Below are positions 7,999 through 16,897 of a stretch of DNA of 37,804 nt, piece after piece. The position numbers were made by a program, and so were the translations under genes. This DNA comes from an uncultured Clostridiaceae bacterium. GTDB lineage: Bacteria; Bacillota; Clostridia; Clostridiales; Clostridiaceae. The notes beneath the pieces are model-generated. The model saw nothing but the letters and a program-made list of their open reading frames with translations, was not told where the DNA came from and made no database searches. The stretch spans positions 1-37,804 of the forward strand of contig CALJTN010000160.1 in assembly GCA_937976175.1 (NCBI GenBank), written 5' to 3'. Position 1 is the first letter of the stretch; each line of letters starts with the position of its first letter.

Positions 7999-10242
7999 TT
8001 ACTTAAGCTGATTTTCATCATGCACCAGATTCGTATCTACTATTTGCCTTATTCTAAAGCTCAGCGCAGAATATCTTTCAAAACTTCTATTATTGTCTTT
8101 CATAAAACTAATAGCTTTTACTATTCCCACTAAAACAACCATATTTTTAGCTCTAGTTATACCTGTATAAAGCAAGTTCCTATTCATTAAGAGTGGAGGT
8201 CCCATGAACATAGGCATGATTACAACTTGAAATTCACTACCTTGGCTTTTATGTATAGTGATAGCATAGGCTAAAGTTAGTTCTTCTAAAAACATACCTT
8301 CATATTCCACACGTTTATCATCATCAAAGACTACAATAACGTTTTCATTATCTTCATCAATATCTTCAACATAGCCTACATCGCCATTAAAAACTCCAAT
8401 ACCACCGTCATCAGACTTTCCATTGACTTTACTCCATTTTATAGAATAGTTGTTTTTAATTTGCATAACTTTGTCCCCTACTCTAAATATAGTATTCCTA
8501 TACTCTTTTTCTTTTTTATACTTAGACTTAGGATTCAATATTTGCTGAAGCTTTTCATTTAGGTTTTCTATGCCTAGTATTCCTTTTCTCATAGGTGACA
8601 GTATTTGAATGTGCTTCATCTTATCCCATTTTTCGTTAAATTTTGGTAGCCTAGTATTAATTAAAGTAATTATGCTATCTAGAATTTTTTCTGGATCATT
8701 ATTTTCAATAAAATAAAAATCTTTATCTTTTTTGTTTAAGATAGGCATATCCCCATTATTAATTTTATGAGCATTCACAATAATCATACTTTCCTCTGCT
8801 TGCCTAAAAATTTCATTAAGCTTAACTACTCTAACACATTTACTATCAATAATGTCCCTTAGCACATTTCCTGGCCCTACGGATGGCAATTGATCAACAT
8901 CACCAACAATTATAAGTCTAGTTCCTACACTGATAGCCTTTAGTAAACTATTCATAAGCATTACATCTATCATTGAAGCTTCATCAATAATAATCACATC
9001 ACAATCTAAAGGTGACTCCTCGCTTCTAAAAAACTGTGAGCCATCTTCTTCTCCAACTCCAAGCTCCAATAACCTATGTATGGTTTTCGCTTCACGACCT
9101 GTAGCTTCTGTCATTCTTTTAGCAGCGCGTCCAGTAGGGGCCGCCATATATACTTTCATCCCTGCTGCTTCGAACACCTCTGTAATGCAATTTATTATAG
9201 TAGTTTTACCAGTACCAGGTCCTCCAGTTATAACCTCCATACTATTCTCTATAGCACCACAGATAGCAGCTTTTTGAGATGTTGCAAATTGTATATCTTT
9301 TTCCTTTTCAAATTTTTTAATTTCTTCTTCTATATCTATTTCTAATTCATTATACTTTGCTACAGATAAAGTTATAATTTTTTTAGTGATACCTAATTCA
9401 CAATAATAGAAAGGTATAGTGAAAACACTCTTTTCTCCTTCAATATCCTCTACTTTTAATTTTCCCTGTAATACACTATCATAAACATTCTTCTCAATTT
9501 CTTCATCAGAAACTCCAAGTATATTTTTTGCTTCTTTATGTAGTTTTTCTAGTGGCATATAAGTATTCCCAATAGCACAAAATTCATTTACCACATAATT
9601 AATTCCACTTTGTATTCTAAAAGGCGACTCTTGGTCAACTCCTAAACTCCTGGCTATCTTATCCGCAACTTTAAATCCTATACCAGCAATGGTTTCAGTT
9701 AGTACATAAGGATTGTCCTTTACTACCTTTATAGACTCTCCGCCATATCTTTTATAAATTTTTACACACTGGTTTGGTGTTACTCCGTAGGTTTGAAGAA
9801 ATATCATTATGCTTTTAACTTCTCGTTGCTTAGAGTAAGATTCACAAATTAATTGAATCTTTTTTTCTCCTACCCCATCAATTTCTTTCAATCTTTCAAT
9901 TTCATTATCTAGCACATCCATGGTATTTTCTCCAAATCGTTGTACAATCTTTTTAGCAGTTATTGGTCCAATTCCTTGGATGACTCCCGAAGCTAAATAC
10001 TTTTCTATACCTGCAATAGAACTAGGGATTACCTCCTCACAGTATGTTATTCTAAATTGCTTTCCAAATTGAGGATGATTAACCCACTCCCCTTTTAATT
10101 TTAAATTCTGCCCTTCAATTATGTATGGTACAATACCTACAATGGTTATATTTTCTTTATTATTATTCAAATGGGCAATTATATACCCATTCTCTTCATT
10201 ATGAAATACTATATCTTCCACTCTTCCTTGTATTTCTGGCAT
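7999..10242 (-). CDS. recD2: ATP-dependent RecD2-type DNA helicase
   Basis: 'GGPGTGKTTIINCI', 'DVIIIDEASMIDVML', 'VGDVDQLPSVGPGNVLRDII', 'YAITIHKSQGSEF', HhH repeats at N-terminus. Start moved to MPEIQGRVEDI (SD GGGGAG). Confidence 0.95.
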   Translation of the reverse strand: MPEIQGRVEDIVFHNEENGYIIAHLNNNKENITIVGIVPYIIEGQNLKLKGEWVNHPQFGKQFRITYCEEVIPSSIAGIEKYLASGVIQGIGPITAKKIVQRFGENTMDVLDNEIERLKEIDGVGEKKIQLICESYSKQREVKSIMIFLQTYGVTPNQCVKIYKRYGGESIKVVKDNPYVLTETIAGIGFKVADKIARSLGVDQESPFRIQSGINYVVNEFCAIGNTYMPLEKLHKEAKNILGVSDEEIEKNVYDSVLQGKLKVEDIEGEKSVFTIPFYYCELGITKKIITLSVAKYNELEIDIEEEIKKFEKEKDIQFATSQKAAICGAIENSMEVITGGPGTGKTTIINCITEVFEAAGMKVYMAAPTGRAAKRMTEATGREAKTIHRLLELGVGEEDGSQFFRSEESPLDCDVIIIDEASMIDVMLMNSLLKAISVGTRLIIVGDVDQLPSVGPGNVLRDIIDSKCVRVVKLNEIFRQAEESMIIVNAHKINNGDMPILNKKDKDFYFIENNDPEKILDSIITLINTRLPKFNEKWDKMKHIQILSPMRKGILGIENLNEKLQQILNPKSKYKKEKEYRNTIFRVGDKVMQIKNNYSIKWSKVNGKSDDGGIGVFNGDVGYVEDIDEDNENVIVVFDDDKRVEYEGMFLEELTLAYAITIHKSQGSEFQVVIMPMFMGPPLLMNRNLLYTGITRAKNMVVLVGIVKAISFMKDNNRSFERYSALSFRIRQIVDTNLVHDENQLK

Positions 10243-10378
10243 AAAATCTCCCCTATTTATAAATTTACATAACACCATTATATCATATGTATTTTACATT
10301 TTTTATCCTTAGTGTATACATATCTTAAGTTTTATCAAAATATAAATTAATAATCCACCAATACAATATTACCTACGC

Positions 10379-10417
10379 AAAAGGAGGATAACAATTAGCA
10401 ATTGTTATCCCCCTTTT
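10379..10417 (-). terminator. metK terminator
   Basis: GGATAACAATT-AGC-AATTGTTATCC perfect 11-bp stem extended by AAAAGG/CCTTTT with one mismatch. Confidence 0.8.
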
Positions 10418-10421
10418 AAAC

Positions 10422-11597
10422 TTATAGATATTTCTTTATTTCTTCAACCTTATTTAAGTGTTCCCATGTAAGGTCTAAATCAGTTCTTCCAAAATGTCCA
10501 TAAGCCGCTGTTTGTTTGTATATTGGTCTTCTTAAATCTAATTCTCTAATTATAACAGCCGGTCTTAAATCAAACACTTTTTCAACTATTTCAACAATCT
10601 TATCATCAGCAATTTTTCCTGTTCCAAAAGTTTCAACTTCTATAGATACTGGCTTAGCTACACCTATAGCATAAGCAAGTTCTATTTCTAATTTATCTGA
10701 AACTCCCGCTGCTACTAAGTTTTTAGCAACCCATCTTGCAGCATAGGCTGCAGATCTATCAACTTTTGTTGGATCTTTTCCTGAGAATGCTCCACCGCCA
10801 TGTCTACCGTATCCACCATAAGTATCTACTATTATCTTTCTTCCTGTTAAACCAGAGTCTCCTTGCGGTCCCCCAATTACAAATCTTCCTGTGGGGTTTA
10901 TGTAATATTTAGTTTCTTCATCTAATAACTCACTTGGAACTATTGGCTTTATTACATGTTCTTTTAAATCATTTTCAATCTGTTCATGGGTCGCTTCTTC
11001 TCCATGTTGAGTTGAAATAACAATAGTATCTATTCTTACTGGCTTATTATCTTCATATTCTACAGTAACTTGAGTCTTTCCGTCTGGTCTTAGGTAGTCT
11101 AATGTACCATTCTTTCTCACTTCACTTAATCTTCTTGATAATCTGTGAGCCATAGCAATTGGTAGTGGCATATACTCTGGCGTTTCATTTGTAGCAAATC
11201 CAAACATCATACCTTGATCTCCGGCACCTATTGAATCCATTTTAGACTGCTCACCTGACTTAGATTCTAGTGCCTCATTAACTCCCATAGCTATATCTGA
11301 TGATTGTTCGTCAATAGACGTAATTACCGCACATGTGCTAGCATCAAAGCCATATTTCGCTCTAGTATATCCTATACCTTCAATGGTACTTCTAACAACC
11401 TTAGGAACATCTACATAGCAACTAGTTGTTATTTCCCCCATAACTAAAACCATTCCTGTAGTAACTGCTGTTTCGCAAGCAACTCTAGCATTAGGATCTT
11501 GTTCTAAAATAGCATCAAGTACAGCATCTGAAATTTGATCGCAAATCTTATCCGGATGTCCTTCTGTAACTGATTCTGATGTAAATAATCTTTTCAT
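10422..11597 (-). CDS. metK: S-adenosylmethionine synthase
   Basis: [28 protein letters not shown]...[10 protein letters not shown]...[19 protein letters not shown]. Confidence 0.98.
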   Translation of the reverse strand: MKRLFTSESVTEGHPDKICDQISDAVLDAILEQDPNARVACETAVTTGMVLVMGEITTSCYVDVPKVVRSTIEGIGYTRAKYGFDASTCAVITSIDEQSSDIAMGVNEALESKSGEQSKMDSIGAGDQGMMFGFATNETPEYMPLPIAMAHRLSRRLSEVRKNGTLDYLRPDGKTQVTVEYEDNKPVRIDTIVISTQHGEEATHEQIENDLKEHVIKPIVPSELLDEETKYYINPTGRFVIGGPQGDSGLTGRKIIVDTYGGYGRHGGGAFSGKDPTKVDRSAAYAARWVAKNLVAAGVSDKLEIELAYAIGVAKPVSIEVETFGTGKIADDKIVEIVEKVFDLRPAVIIRELDLRRPIYKQTAAYGHFGRTDLDLTWEHLNKVEEIKKYL

Positions 11598-11633
11598 TAT
11601 ATTTCTCCCTTCTAAACCTAAAAATTCTTTTTG

Positions 11634-11790
11634 CAAAAAAATAAACCTCTTCTAAAATATAAGAAGAGGTGTTTTTAACCATCTCTCTTATCTCGCAGAC
11701 TATAACTGCAGGAATTGGCACCATGGTACATTGCACCGGTTGCCGGGTTTCATAGGGCCCTTTTCCCTCCACCTCTCTTGATAAGAGTTA
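11634..11790 (-). promoter_or_regulatory. SAM-I (S-box) riboswitch with terminator upstream of metK
   Basis: Minus reads CTTATCAAGAGAGGTGGAGGGAAAAGGGCCCTATGAAACCCGGCAACC...ATGGTGCCAATTCCTGCAG...GAGATAAGAGAG, then terminator CCTCTTCTTATATTTTAGAAGAGG + T-rich. Confidence 0.97.
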
Positions 11791-11895
11791 TCATATTAAG
11801 TTTTAATTATAGTACCACATAAACTTTGTAGTGTCAATATAACCTATTTACTTCTAAAAATAAAATCAGTAAAAAAGACATCTACAGATGTCTTT

Positions 11896-11980
11896 TGGTG
11901 GAGGAAGACGGATTCGAACCATCGAAACATTACGTAACAGATTTACAGTCTGCCCCCTTTGGCCACTCGGGAACTCCTCC
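11896..11980 (-). tRNA. tRNA-Tyr (GTA)
   Basis: GGAGGAGTTCCCGAGTGGCCAAAGGGGGCAGACTGTAAATCTGTTACGTAATGTTTCGATGGTTCGAATCCGTCTTCCTCCACCA; long variable arm, anticodon GTA. Confidence 0.96.
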
Positions 11981-11985
11981 ATATA

Positions 11986-12060
11986 TGGAGCTGGCAATAG
12001 GAATCGAACCTACAACCTGCTGATTACAAGTCAGCTGCTCTACCGTTGAGCCATGCCAGC
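11986..12060 (-). tRNA. tRNA-Thr (TGT)
   Basis: GCTGGCATGGCTCAACGGTAGAGCAGCTGACTTGTAATCAGCAGGTTGTAGGTTCGATTCCTATTGCCAGCTCCA. Confidence 0.96.
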
Positions 12061-12092
12061 ATATACTTTATTCTATTTTTTAAAATTTATTA

Positions 12093-12168
12093 TGGTGGGA
12101 ACAACAGGGATCGAACCTGTGACCCTCTGCTTGTAAGGCAGATGCTCTCCCAGCTGAGCTATGCTCCC
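12093..12168 (-). tRNA. tRNA-Val (TAC)
   Basis: GGGAGCATAGCTCAGCTGGGAGAGCATCTGCCTTACAAGCAGAGGGTCACAGGTTCGATCCCTGTTGTTCCCACCA. Confidence 0.96.
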
Positions 12169-12192
12169 GCAATTTAAGAAAAAAATAATAAA

Positions 12193-12277
12193 TGGTGGAG
12201 GAGGACGGATTCGAACCATCGAAACATTACGTAACAGATTTACAGTCTGCCCCCTTTGGCCACTCGGGAACTCCTCC
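12193..12277 (-). tRNA. tRNA-Tyr (GTA)
   Basis: Same cloverleaf as 11896 copy except one acceptor-stem position. Confidence 0.96.
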
Positions 12278-12354
12278 ATTAATATAGCTAACAACCTTTT
12301 ATGAAGATATGTCAGTATATGAATATAAGCCTATGAATTTTTGAACATTGTTCA

Positions 12355-12430
12355 TGGTGGGAACAACAGGGATCGAACCTGTGACCCTCTGCTTGTAAGG
12401 CAGATGCTCTCCCAGCTGAGCTATGCTCCC
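12355..12430 (-). tRNA. tRNA-Val (TAC)
   Basis: Sequence identical to the 12093-12168 copy by eye. Confidence 0.96.
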
Positions 12431-12452
12431 GCAGTTTATAAAAAATAATAAA

Positions 12453-12537
12453 TGGTGGAGGAGGACGGATTCGAACCATCGAAACATTACGTAACAGATT
12501 TACAGTCTGCCCCCTTTGGCCACTCGGGAACTCCTCC
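12453..12537 (-). tRNA. tRNA-Tyr (GTA)
   Basis: Sequence identical to the 12193 copy by eye. Confidence 0.96.
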
Positions 12538-12542
12538 ACTTA

Positions 12543-12617
12543 TGGAGCTGGCAATAGGAATCGAACCTACAACCTGCTGATTACAAGTCAGCTGCTCTAC
12601 CGTTGAGCCATGCCAGC
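12543..12617 (-). tRNA. tRNA-Thr (TGT)
   Basis: Sequence identical to the 11986 copy by eye. Confidence 0.96.
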
Positions 12618-12657
12618 ATATTATATTTTTTATTACTTTACTCTGTCGACAAGAATC

Positions 12658-12686
12658 ATTATACAGCTTTAATTAATTAATTTCAA
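12658..12686 (-). promoter_or_regulatory. tRNA operon promoter TTGAAA-17-TATAAT
   Basis: -35 12681-12686, -10 12658-12663, about 40 nt upstream of the first tRNA. Confidence 0.75.
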
Positions 12687-12821
12687 GTTCATTTTCTTTG
12701 AACAGAACACTTCTCCTCTATCTTACTATACTATTCGCATATTTACTCAATATTAAACATTAATGCAACTTACTTTCCTCTACAGAAATTCGCTGTTTTT
12801 TATAAGCCCTGGATAACTTAA

Positions 12822-13484
12822 TTAATATAGCCGCTCTGCAGCATCCATGTCTATAAACCTACCAGCTATTTTCCGTACTTTTTCATACTCTTTTTTTGAT
12901 AAATGTTCTTTTAATAATTTTAATGCTTTAAGCACTCCATCCTCAGCATCATCAGCATATAAATATTTTTCTACTTTTTTATAGTCCTCTTTACCTAGCT
13001 GTAGACTTACATGCAGTAGCTTTATTTTATCAGAAGTAGTTAGCCTTCCTTTTATTTCAGCTGTGGCTACTTTAAATACGGATTGTTCCTTTTCCTTATT
13101 ATCATAGAAATACCTTTCTAAATTATCTGATGTTCTAGCCAAATCCATATTATCATATACTGATTTGCTTCTGCTAATTTTTCCTACATTCATGCTAGGT
13201 TTCCTTACTTCTAGATTGCTACTGATTTTTTTATCTTCACTATTGTAATCATTATTGACTTCTTTCTGCTTTAAGTTATCCTTTTCCATTATTTTATCAC
13301 GGGTAGGGTTAACGGTAGTCTCACCTTGAATGTACGTCTCCTTATAGAAAACTCTCTCCTGCTTAGGCAGGTCACTTTTTTCATAGTTCTCTAACTTACT
13401 TGCATTGTAATTAAACATTACCATAGTCACTACGCTTACTAAAGTAGAAAATATAATAATGAATAATGACTTACTTTTTTTCAT
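12822..13484 (-). CDS. Hypothetical protein with N-terminal signal anchor
   Basis: MKKSKSLFIIIFSTLVSVVTMVMFNYNASK... then charged linker and helical C-terminus; single long ORF, no recognised family. Confidence 0.75.
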   Translation of the reverse strand: MKKSKSLFIIIFSTLVSVVTMVMFNYNASKLENYEKSDLPKQERVFYKETYIQGETTVNPTRDKIMEKDNLKQKEVNNDYNSEDKKISSNLEVRKPSMNVGKISRSKSVYDNMDLARTSDNLERYFYDNKEKEQSVFKVATAEIKGRLTTSDKIKLLHVSLQLGKEDYKKVEKYLYADDAEDGVLKALKLLKEHLSKKEYEKVRKIAGRFIDMDAAERLY

Positions 13485-13645
13485 AAGAATATCACCTCAA
13501 ATAATTAGTATATATAATTATTTACCAATTAATCGTTTTTTTATTCTTTAATCATAATAATACATAAAACTTATTCATATAAATTATTGATAGCAAAAAA
13601 ACTTACAATTGTTTTCCCCCAAAGAAATACAAGGAGGTATATTGG

Positions 13646-14200
13646 TTGAGTAAAGCTAAAACCCACTATAAAGACCCTTTAGCATACTATACAATTTCTA
13701 ATTTTCTAAAAGACTATATTGATAAAAATACTTTAGTTGTCTGCATAGGCACTGATAGATGTATAGGTGACTGCCTAGGCCCTTTAGTTGGTACATTTTT
13801 AAAAGATAGTTCTTTTCCACTACCCGTATATGGTACCATAGACAATCCTATTCATGCCTTAAACATCGACAGTAAATTATCTAAAATAAATGCTTTACAC
13901 CCAAATTGTACTATAATAGGTGTAGATGCATGCCTAGGAGACATTTCAAATATTGGCGAGATTCAAGCTAGAAATTACCCAATTCACCCTGGTAAGGGTG
14001 TAGGTAAAACTCTCCCTAAAGTAGGGAACGTTTCATTGATTGGCATAGTAGATTCAAGTGATGATAGTGAGCTGTTTACTAATAGAAACATACGACTTAG
14101 CTTAGTAATGGACATTGCCAATGTTTTAAGTAGGGCACTTTTGCATTCATACTATTTATATTCTATTACTAACGAAGAAACTAATTTAAATTCCATTTAA
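13646..14200 (+). CDS. yyaC: Spore protease YyaC family protein
   Basis: 'LVVCIGTDRCIGDCLGPLVGTFL', 'PVYGTIDNPIHALNI', 'IIGVDACLG', 'IHPGKGVGKTLPKVGNVSLIGIVD'. TTG start with SD AAGGAGG. Confidence 0.9.
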   Translation: MSKAKTHYKDPLAYYTISNFLKDYIDKNTLVVCIGTDRCIGDCLGPLVGTFLKDSSFPLPVYGTIDNPIHALNIDSKLSKINALHPNCTIIGVDACLGDISNIGEIQARNYPIHPGKGVGKTLPKVGNVSLIGIVDSSDDSELFTNRNIRLSLVMDIANVLSRALLHSYYLYSITNEETNLNSI

Positions 14201-14269
14201 TTAACTCTAATTAATTTACTTGTAGAAATCTTACACAGTTTTAAATTTAAAGGGCTTATAAGATATAAA

Positions 14270-14309
14270 AATAAGCAATACAATTAAACTACTAATTGTA
14301 TTGCTTATT
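14270..14309. terminator. Bidirectional terminator between yyaC and mbl
   Basis: AATAAGCAATACAATTA-aactac-TAATTGTATTGCTTATT, perfect 17-bp stem between convergent genes. Confidence 0.85.
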
Positions 14310-14330
14310 TGCATAGCTTGTTTATACTTT

Positions 14331-15365
14331 TTAATCTATTAAAGATATGTCTCCTCCATTAAATGAATTGTCTAGCTTATCCATGTAATCTAATACTTTT
14401 CCTGTTCCGAGGGCAACACATGAAATAGAATCTTCAGCCACATATACTGGAACCTTCGTAACTTCTTGTATGAGTTTATCTAATCCTTTTAACAATGCAC
14501 CACCACCAGTCATAATTATTCCCTTATCAGCTATATCTGCTGCAAGCTCTGGTGGCGTTTTTTCTAATACCGAATGTGTGCATTCAGCTATTAAATATAC
14601 TGCCTCTTTTAAAGCTTCTCTCATTTCTTCTGATGATACTTCTAGATTTTTAGGAAGACCCGTTATTAAGTCTCTTCCTCTTATATCCATGGTTGCCTCT
14701 TCTTCTTGCTTGTAAGCACAACCTATGTTAATTTTTAAATCCTCTGCCGTTCTCTCACCAATCATTAATTTATGTTTCTTCCTGATATACTTTATAATAG
14801 CTTCATCAAACTTATCTCCAGCTACTTTAATGGATTCTCTTACAACCATACCACCTAAAGAAATAACTGCAATATCAGTAGTCCCTCCACCAATATCAAT
14901 AACCATGTTACCACTTGCTTTAGTAATATCAAGGCCAGCTCCAATTGCTGCCGCTAAAGGTTCTTCTATAAGTTGTACTTTCTTAGCTCCAGCATTTCTA
15001 GCTGCATCTTCTACCGCTCGTCTCTCCACTTCCGTTGCTTCGCAAGGGACGCATATTACAACTCTCGGAGCTGATAACCTTCTTTTTCCACACGCCTTCT
15101 TAATAAAATGCTTTAACATTTTTTCAGTTATATCATAGTCTGAAATAACACCGTCCCTCATAGGGCGTATTGCCACAATATTGCCTGGTGTTCTTCCTAT
15201 CATTTTTCGCGCCTCTTCGCCAACAGCTAATACTCTATTATTATTTCTATCTATAGCAACAACAGAGGGCTCTTTTAAGATAACACCTTTACCTTTAATA
15301 TATACAAGTACTGTGGCTGTACCTAAATCTATTCCCATATCTGTACCCATTCCAAAAAAAAACAT
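14331..15365 (-). CDS. mbl: MreB/Mbl family rod-shape protein
   Basis: MGIDLGTATVLVYIKGKGVILKEPSVVAID...IEEPLAAAIGAGLDI...MVIDIGGGTTDIAVISLGG. Adjacent to spoIIID as in B. subtilis mbl. Start at MFFFGMGTDMGID with SD. Confidence 0.93.
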   Translation of the reverse strand: MFFFGMGTDMGIDLGTATVLVYIKGKGVILKEPSVVAIDRNNNRVLAVGEEARKMIGRTPGNIVAIRPMRDGVISDYDITEKMLKHFIKKACGKRRLSAPRVVICVPCEATEVERRAVEDAARNAGAKKVQLIEEPLAAAIGAGLDITKASGNMVIDIGGGTTDIAVISLGGMVVRESIKVAGDKFDEAIIKYIRKKHKLMIGERTAEDLKINIGCAYKQEEEATMDIRGRDLITGLPKNLEVSSEEMREALKEAVYLIAECTHSVLEKTPPELAADIADKGIIMTGGGALLKGLDKLIQEVTKVPVYVAEDSISCVALGTGKVLDYMDKLDNSFNGGDISLID

Positions 15366-15493
15366 CTCAAACTCACTCCTGCTCTTTAGTGTATTCAATA
15401 TTTAAATTATACTAAACTCTATTCTATAAAGCCATAAAGAAATCCTTCTTTTTAGCTTTTATAATTTTTTATAGTTTTTAGCTTGAGATGTTT

Positions 15494-15748
15494 TTATCCT
15501 TCTACTACCTTGTATTTCATTTTAGTTGCTCTTCCTCCCCTAATATGTCTCTCAGATTTATTTAAATCCAAAATTGTTTTTGCTTCGTTAGCAATTTGAG
15601 GATTTATTTTTGGCAATCTTTCCGTCATATCCTTGTGTATAGTACTTTTGCTAACTCCAAACACTTTGGCAGTTCTTCTTATTGTAGCTTTTGAGTCAAT
15701 AATGTACTTAGCAACTTCTAGTACTCGGTCTTCTATATAGTCTTTCAA
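15494..15748 (-). CDS. spoIIID: Sporulation transcriptional regulator SpoIIID
   Basis: MKDYIEDRVLEVAKYIIDSKATIRRTAKVFGVSKSTIHKDMTERLPKINP; TTG start with AAGGAGG. Confidence 0.97.
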   Translation of the reverse strand: MKDYIEDRVLEVAKYIIDSKATIRRTAKVFGVSKSTIHKDMTERLPKINPQIANEAKTILDLNKSERHIRGGRATKMKYKVVEG

Positions 15749-15812
15749 AGTGTTACCTCCTTAACCCTTCTATATTTATAAATATGCAATACCTCGCTTT
15801 TAAATTCCATTC

Positions 15813-15855
15813 CAATTAGTCATTTTCCGATGTATTTCGGAAAGATGACTAATTG
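15813..15855. terminator. Strong hairpin between spoIIQ-like and spoIIID
   Basis: CAATTAGTCATTTTCCGA...TCGGAAAGATGACTAATTG, 18-bp stem with one bulge; weak T-run, so terminator role uncertain. Confidence 0.55.
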
Positions 15856-15868
15856 ATATGGTTATTAG

Positions 15869-16636
15869 TTATTGTTTGGATTCTACAGGTTGGTATTTAT
15901 CATATTTTACATATTTTGAAGGGTCTATTTTTTTACCATCCTTCAAAACTTCAAAATGTAAGTGGTCTCCATATTTCTCTTTATATGCATTTAAAGTAGT
16001 GTTTCCCACTGTAGCAATTTGCTGCTTTTTAGTTACCTTGTCACCTGTTTTTACCAATATCTTTTCATCTAAATTAAAATATTTAGTAACAAAGCCATTT
16101 TGATGATCGATTTCAACCATCTTACCTTTTTGATTATCAACGTCGGTACCAACTTTCTTAACTACTCCATCCATAACTGCTACAACTGGTTCACCTAGTT
16201 TTGCTTTAATATCAATAGCTAAAAAGCTTGTTCTATAGCTATCAGTAGTCTCCCACTTAACTGGGTCCAATTCTGAATATGGTCTTGCTAATAGTCCATT
16301 AGCTACTGGTTTTGCAAATTGAGTATCAACTGACTTAGAAACTGCTACTGTTAAATCTTTAGTTGTAACTTTTTCGATGTTACGTTCAGGTACATCTTTA
16401 AGCCCCTCTGTCTTTACTTGAAGAGCGCCCTCATATTGTTCATCTTGACCTTGTAGCACATCTCCTGCATTTGCTTGTTCCTTTTCTACTATTGGTGGAT
16501 TGCTTGAAAGTTTTTTATTATTATTTGCTGTTATAGAAGCAACCGTAGCTACTATACATAAACAAACAAATAAAATTACATAGAAGCCCTCCTTCTTGAA
16601 AAAGTTTAATGTCTTATTGTTTGCTTTTTTATCCAT
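15869..16636 (-). CDS. spoIIQ: SpoIIQ-like M23/LytM-domain protein
   Basis: Single N-terminal TM, 'LAIDIKAKLGEPVVAVMDGVVKKVG', 'GDHLHFEVLKDGKKIDP', located between spoIIID and spoIID. Confidence 0.85.
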   Translation of the reverse strand: MDKKANNKTLNFFKKEGFYVILFVCLCIVATVASITANNNKKLSSNPPIVEKEQANAGDVLQGQDEQYEGALQVKTEGLKDVPERNIEKVTTKDLTVAVSKSVDTQFAKPVANGLLARPYSELDPVKWETTDSYRTSFLAIDIKAKLGEPVVAVMDGVVKKVGTDVDNQKGKMVEIDHQNGFVTKYFNLDEKILVKTGDKVTKKQQIATVGNTTLNAYKEKYGDHLHFEVLKDGKKIDPSKYVKYDKYQPVESKQ

Positions 16637-16826
16637 ACAAACACCTCCATTTGTATTTTTGTCCATAATGTATTAAAACATACACATTTTATAAAATTTA
16701 TTTCCACTTATTTCACATATTTGTGACATTTTTTTCATATTAACCTGCATAGTTCACAATGAACACTATTCATGTAAGTTTATTTGCTTTTAATTTTGTT
16801 AGTTCTTTATGCCTATCTTTATAAAA

Positions 16827-16871
16827 GATAAAGCTGGCTATCCTTTTATATAGAGGATAACCAGCTTTATC
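16827..16871 (-). terminator. spoIID terminator
   Basis: GATAAAGCTGGCTATCC...GGATAACCAGCTTTATC stem with T-run on minus. Confidence 0.8.
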
Positions 16872-16897
16872 ATAGGAAAGATATAAATATAATTTTC

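Noticed and set aside
11548-11772. 74-aa minus ORF upstream of metK
   Set aside because: Lies across the SAM-I riboswitch and metK start; no SD or family.
12342-12354. TGAACATTGTTCA palindrome next to tRNA-Val, LexA-box-like
   Set aside because: Spacing is GAAC-N3-GTTC rather than the Bacillus-type N4, and there is no SOS gene nearby.
12073-12539. ORFs of 62-75 aa (e.g. MEEFPSGQRGQTVNLLRNVSMVRIRPPPP) on the minus strand
   Set aside because: They are translations through tRNA-Tyr/Val genes, a common annotation artefact.
14470-15405. Plus-strand ORFs (81, 137, 74 aa) opposite mbl
   Set aside because: Shadow ORFs antisense to a clear MreB/Mbl gene, low-complexity composition.
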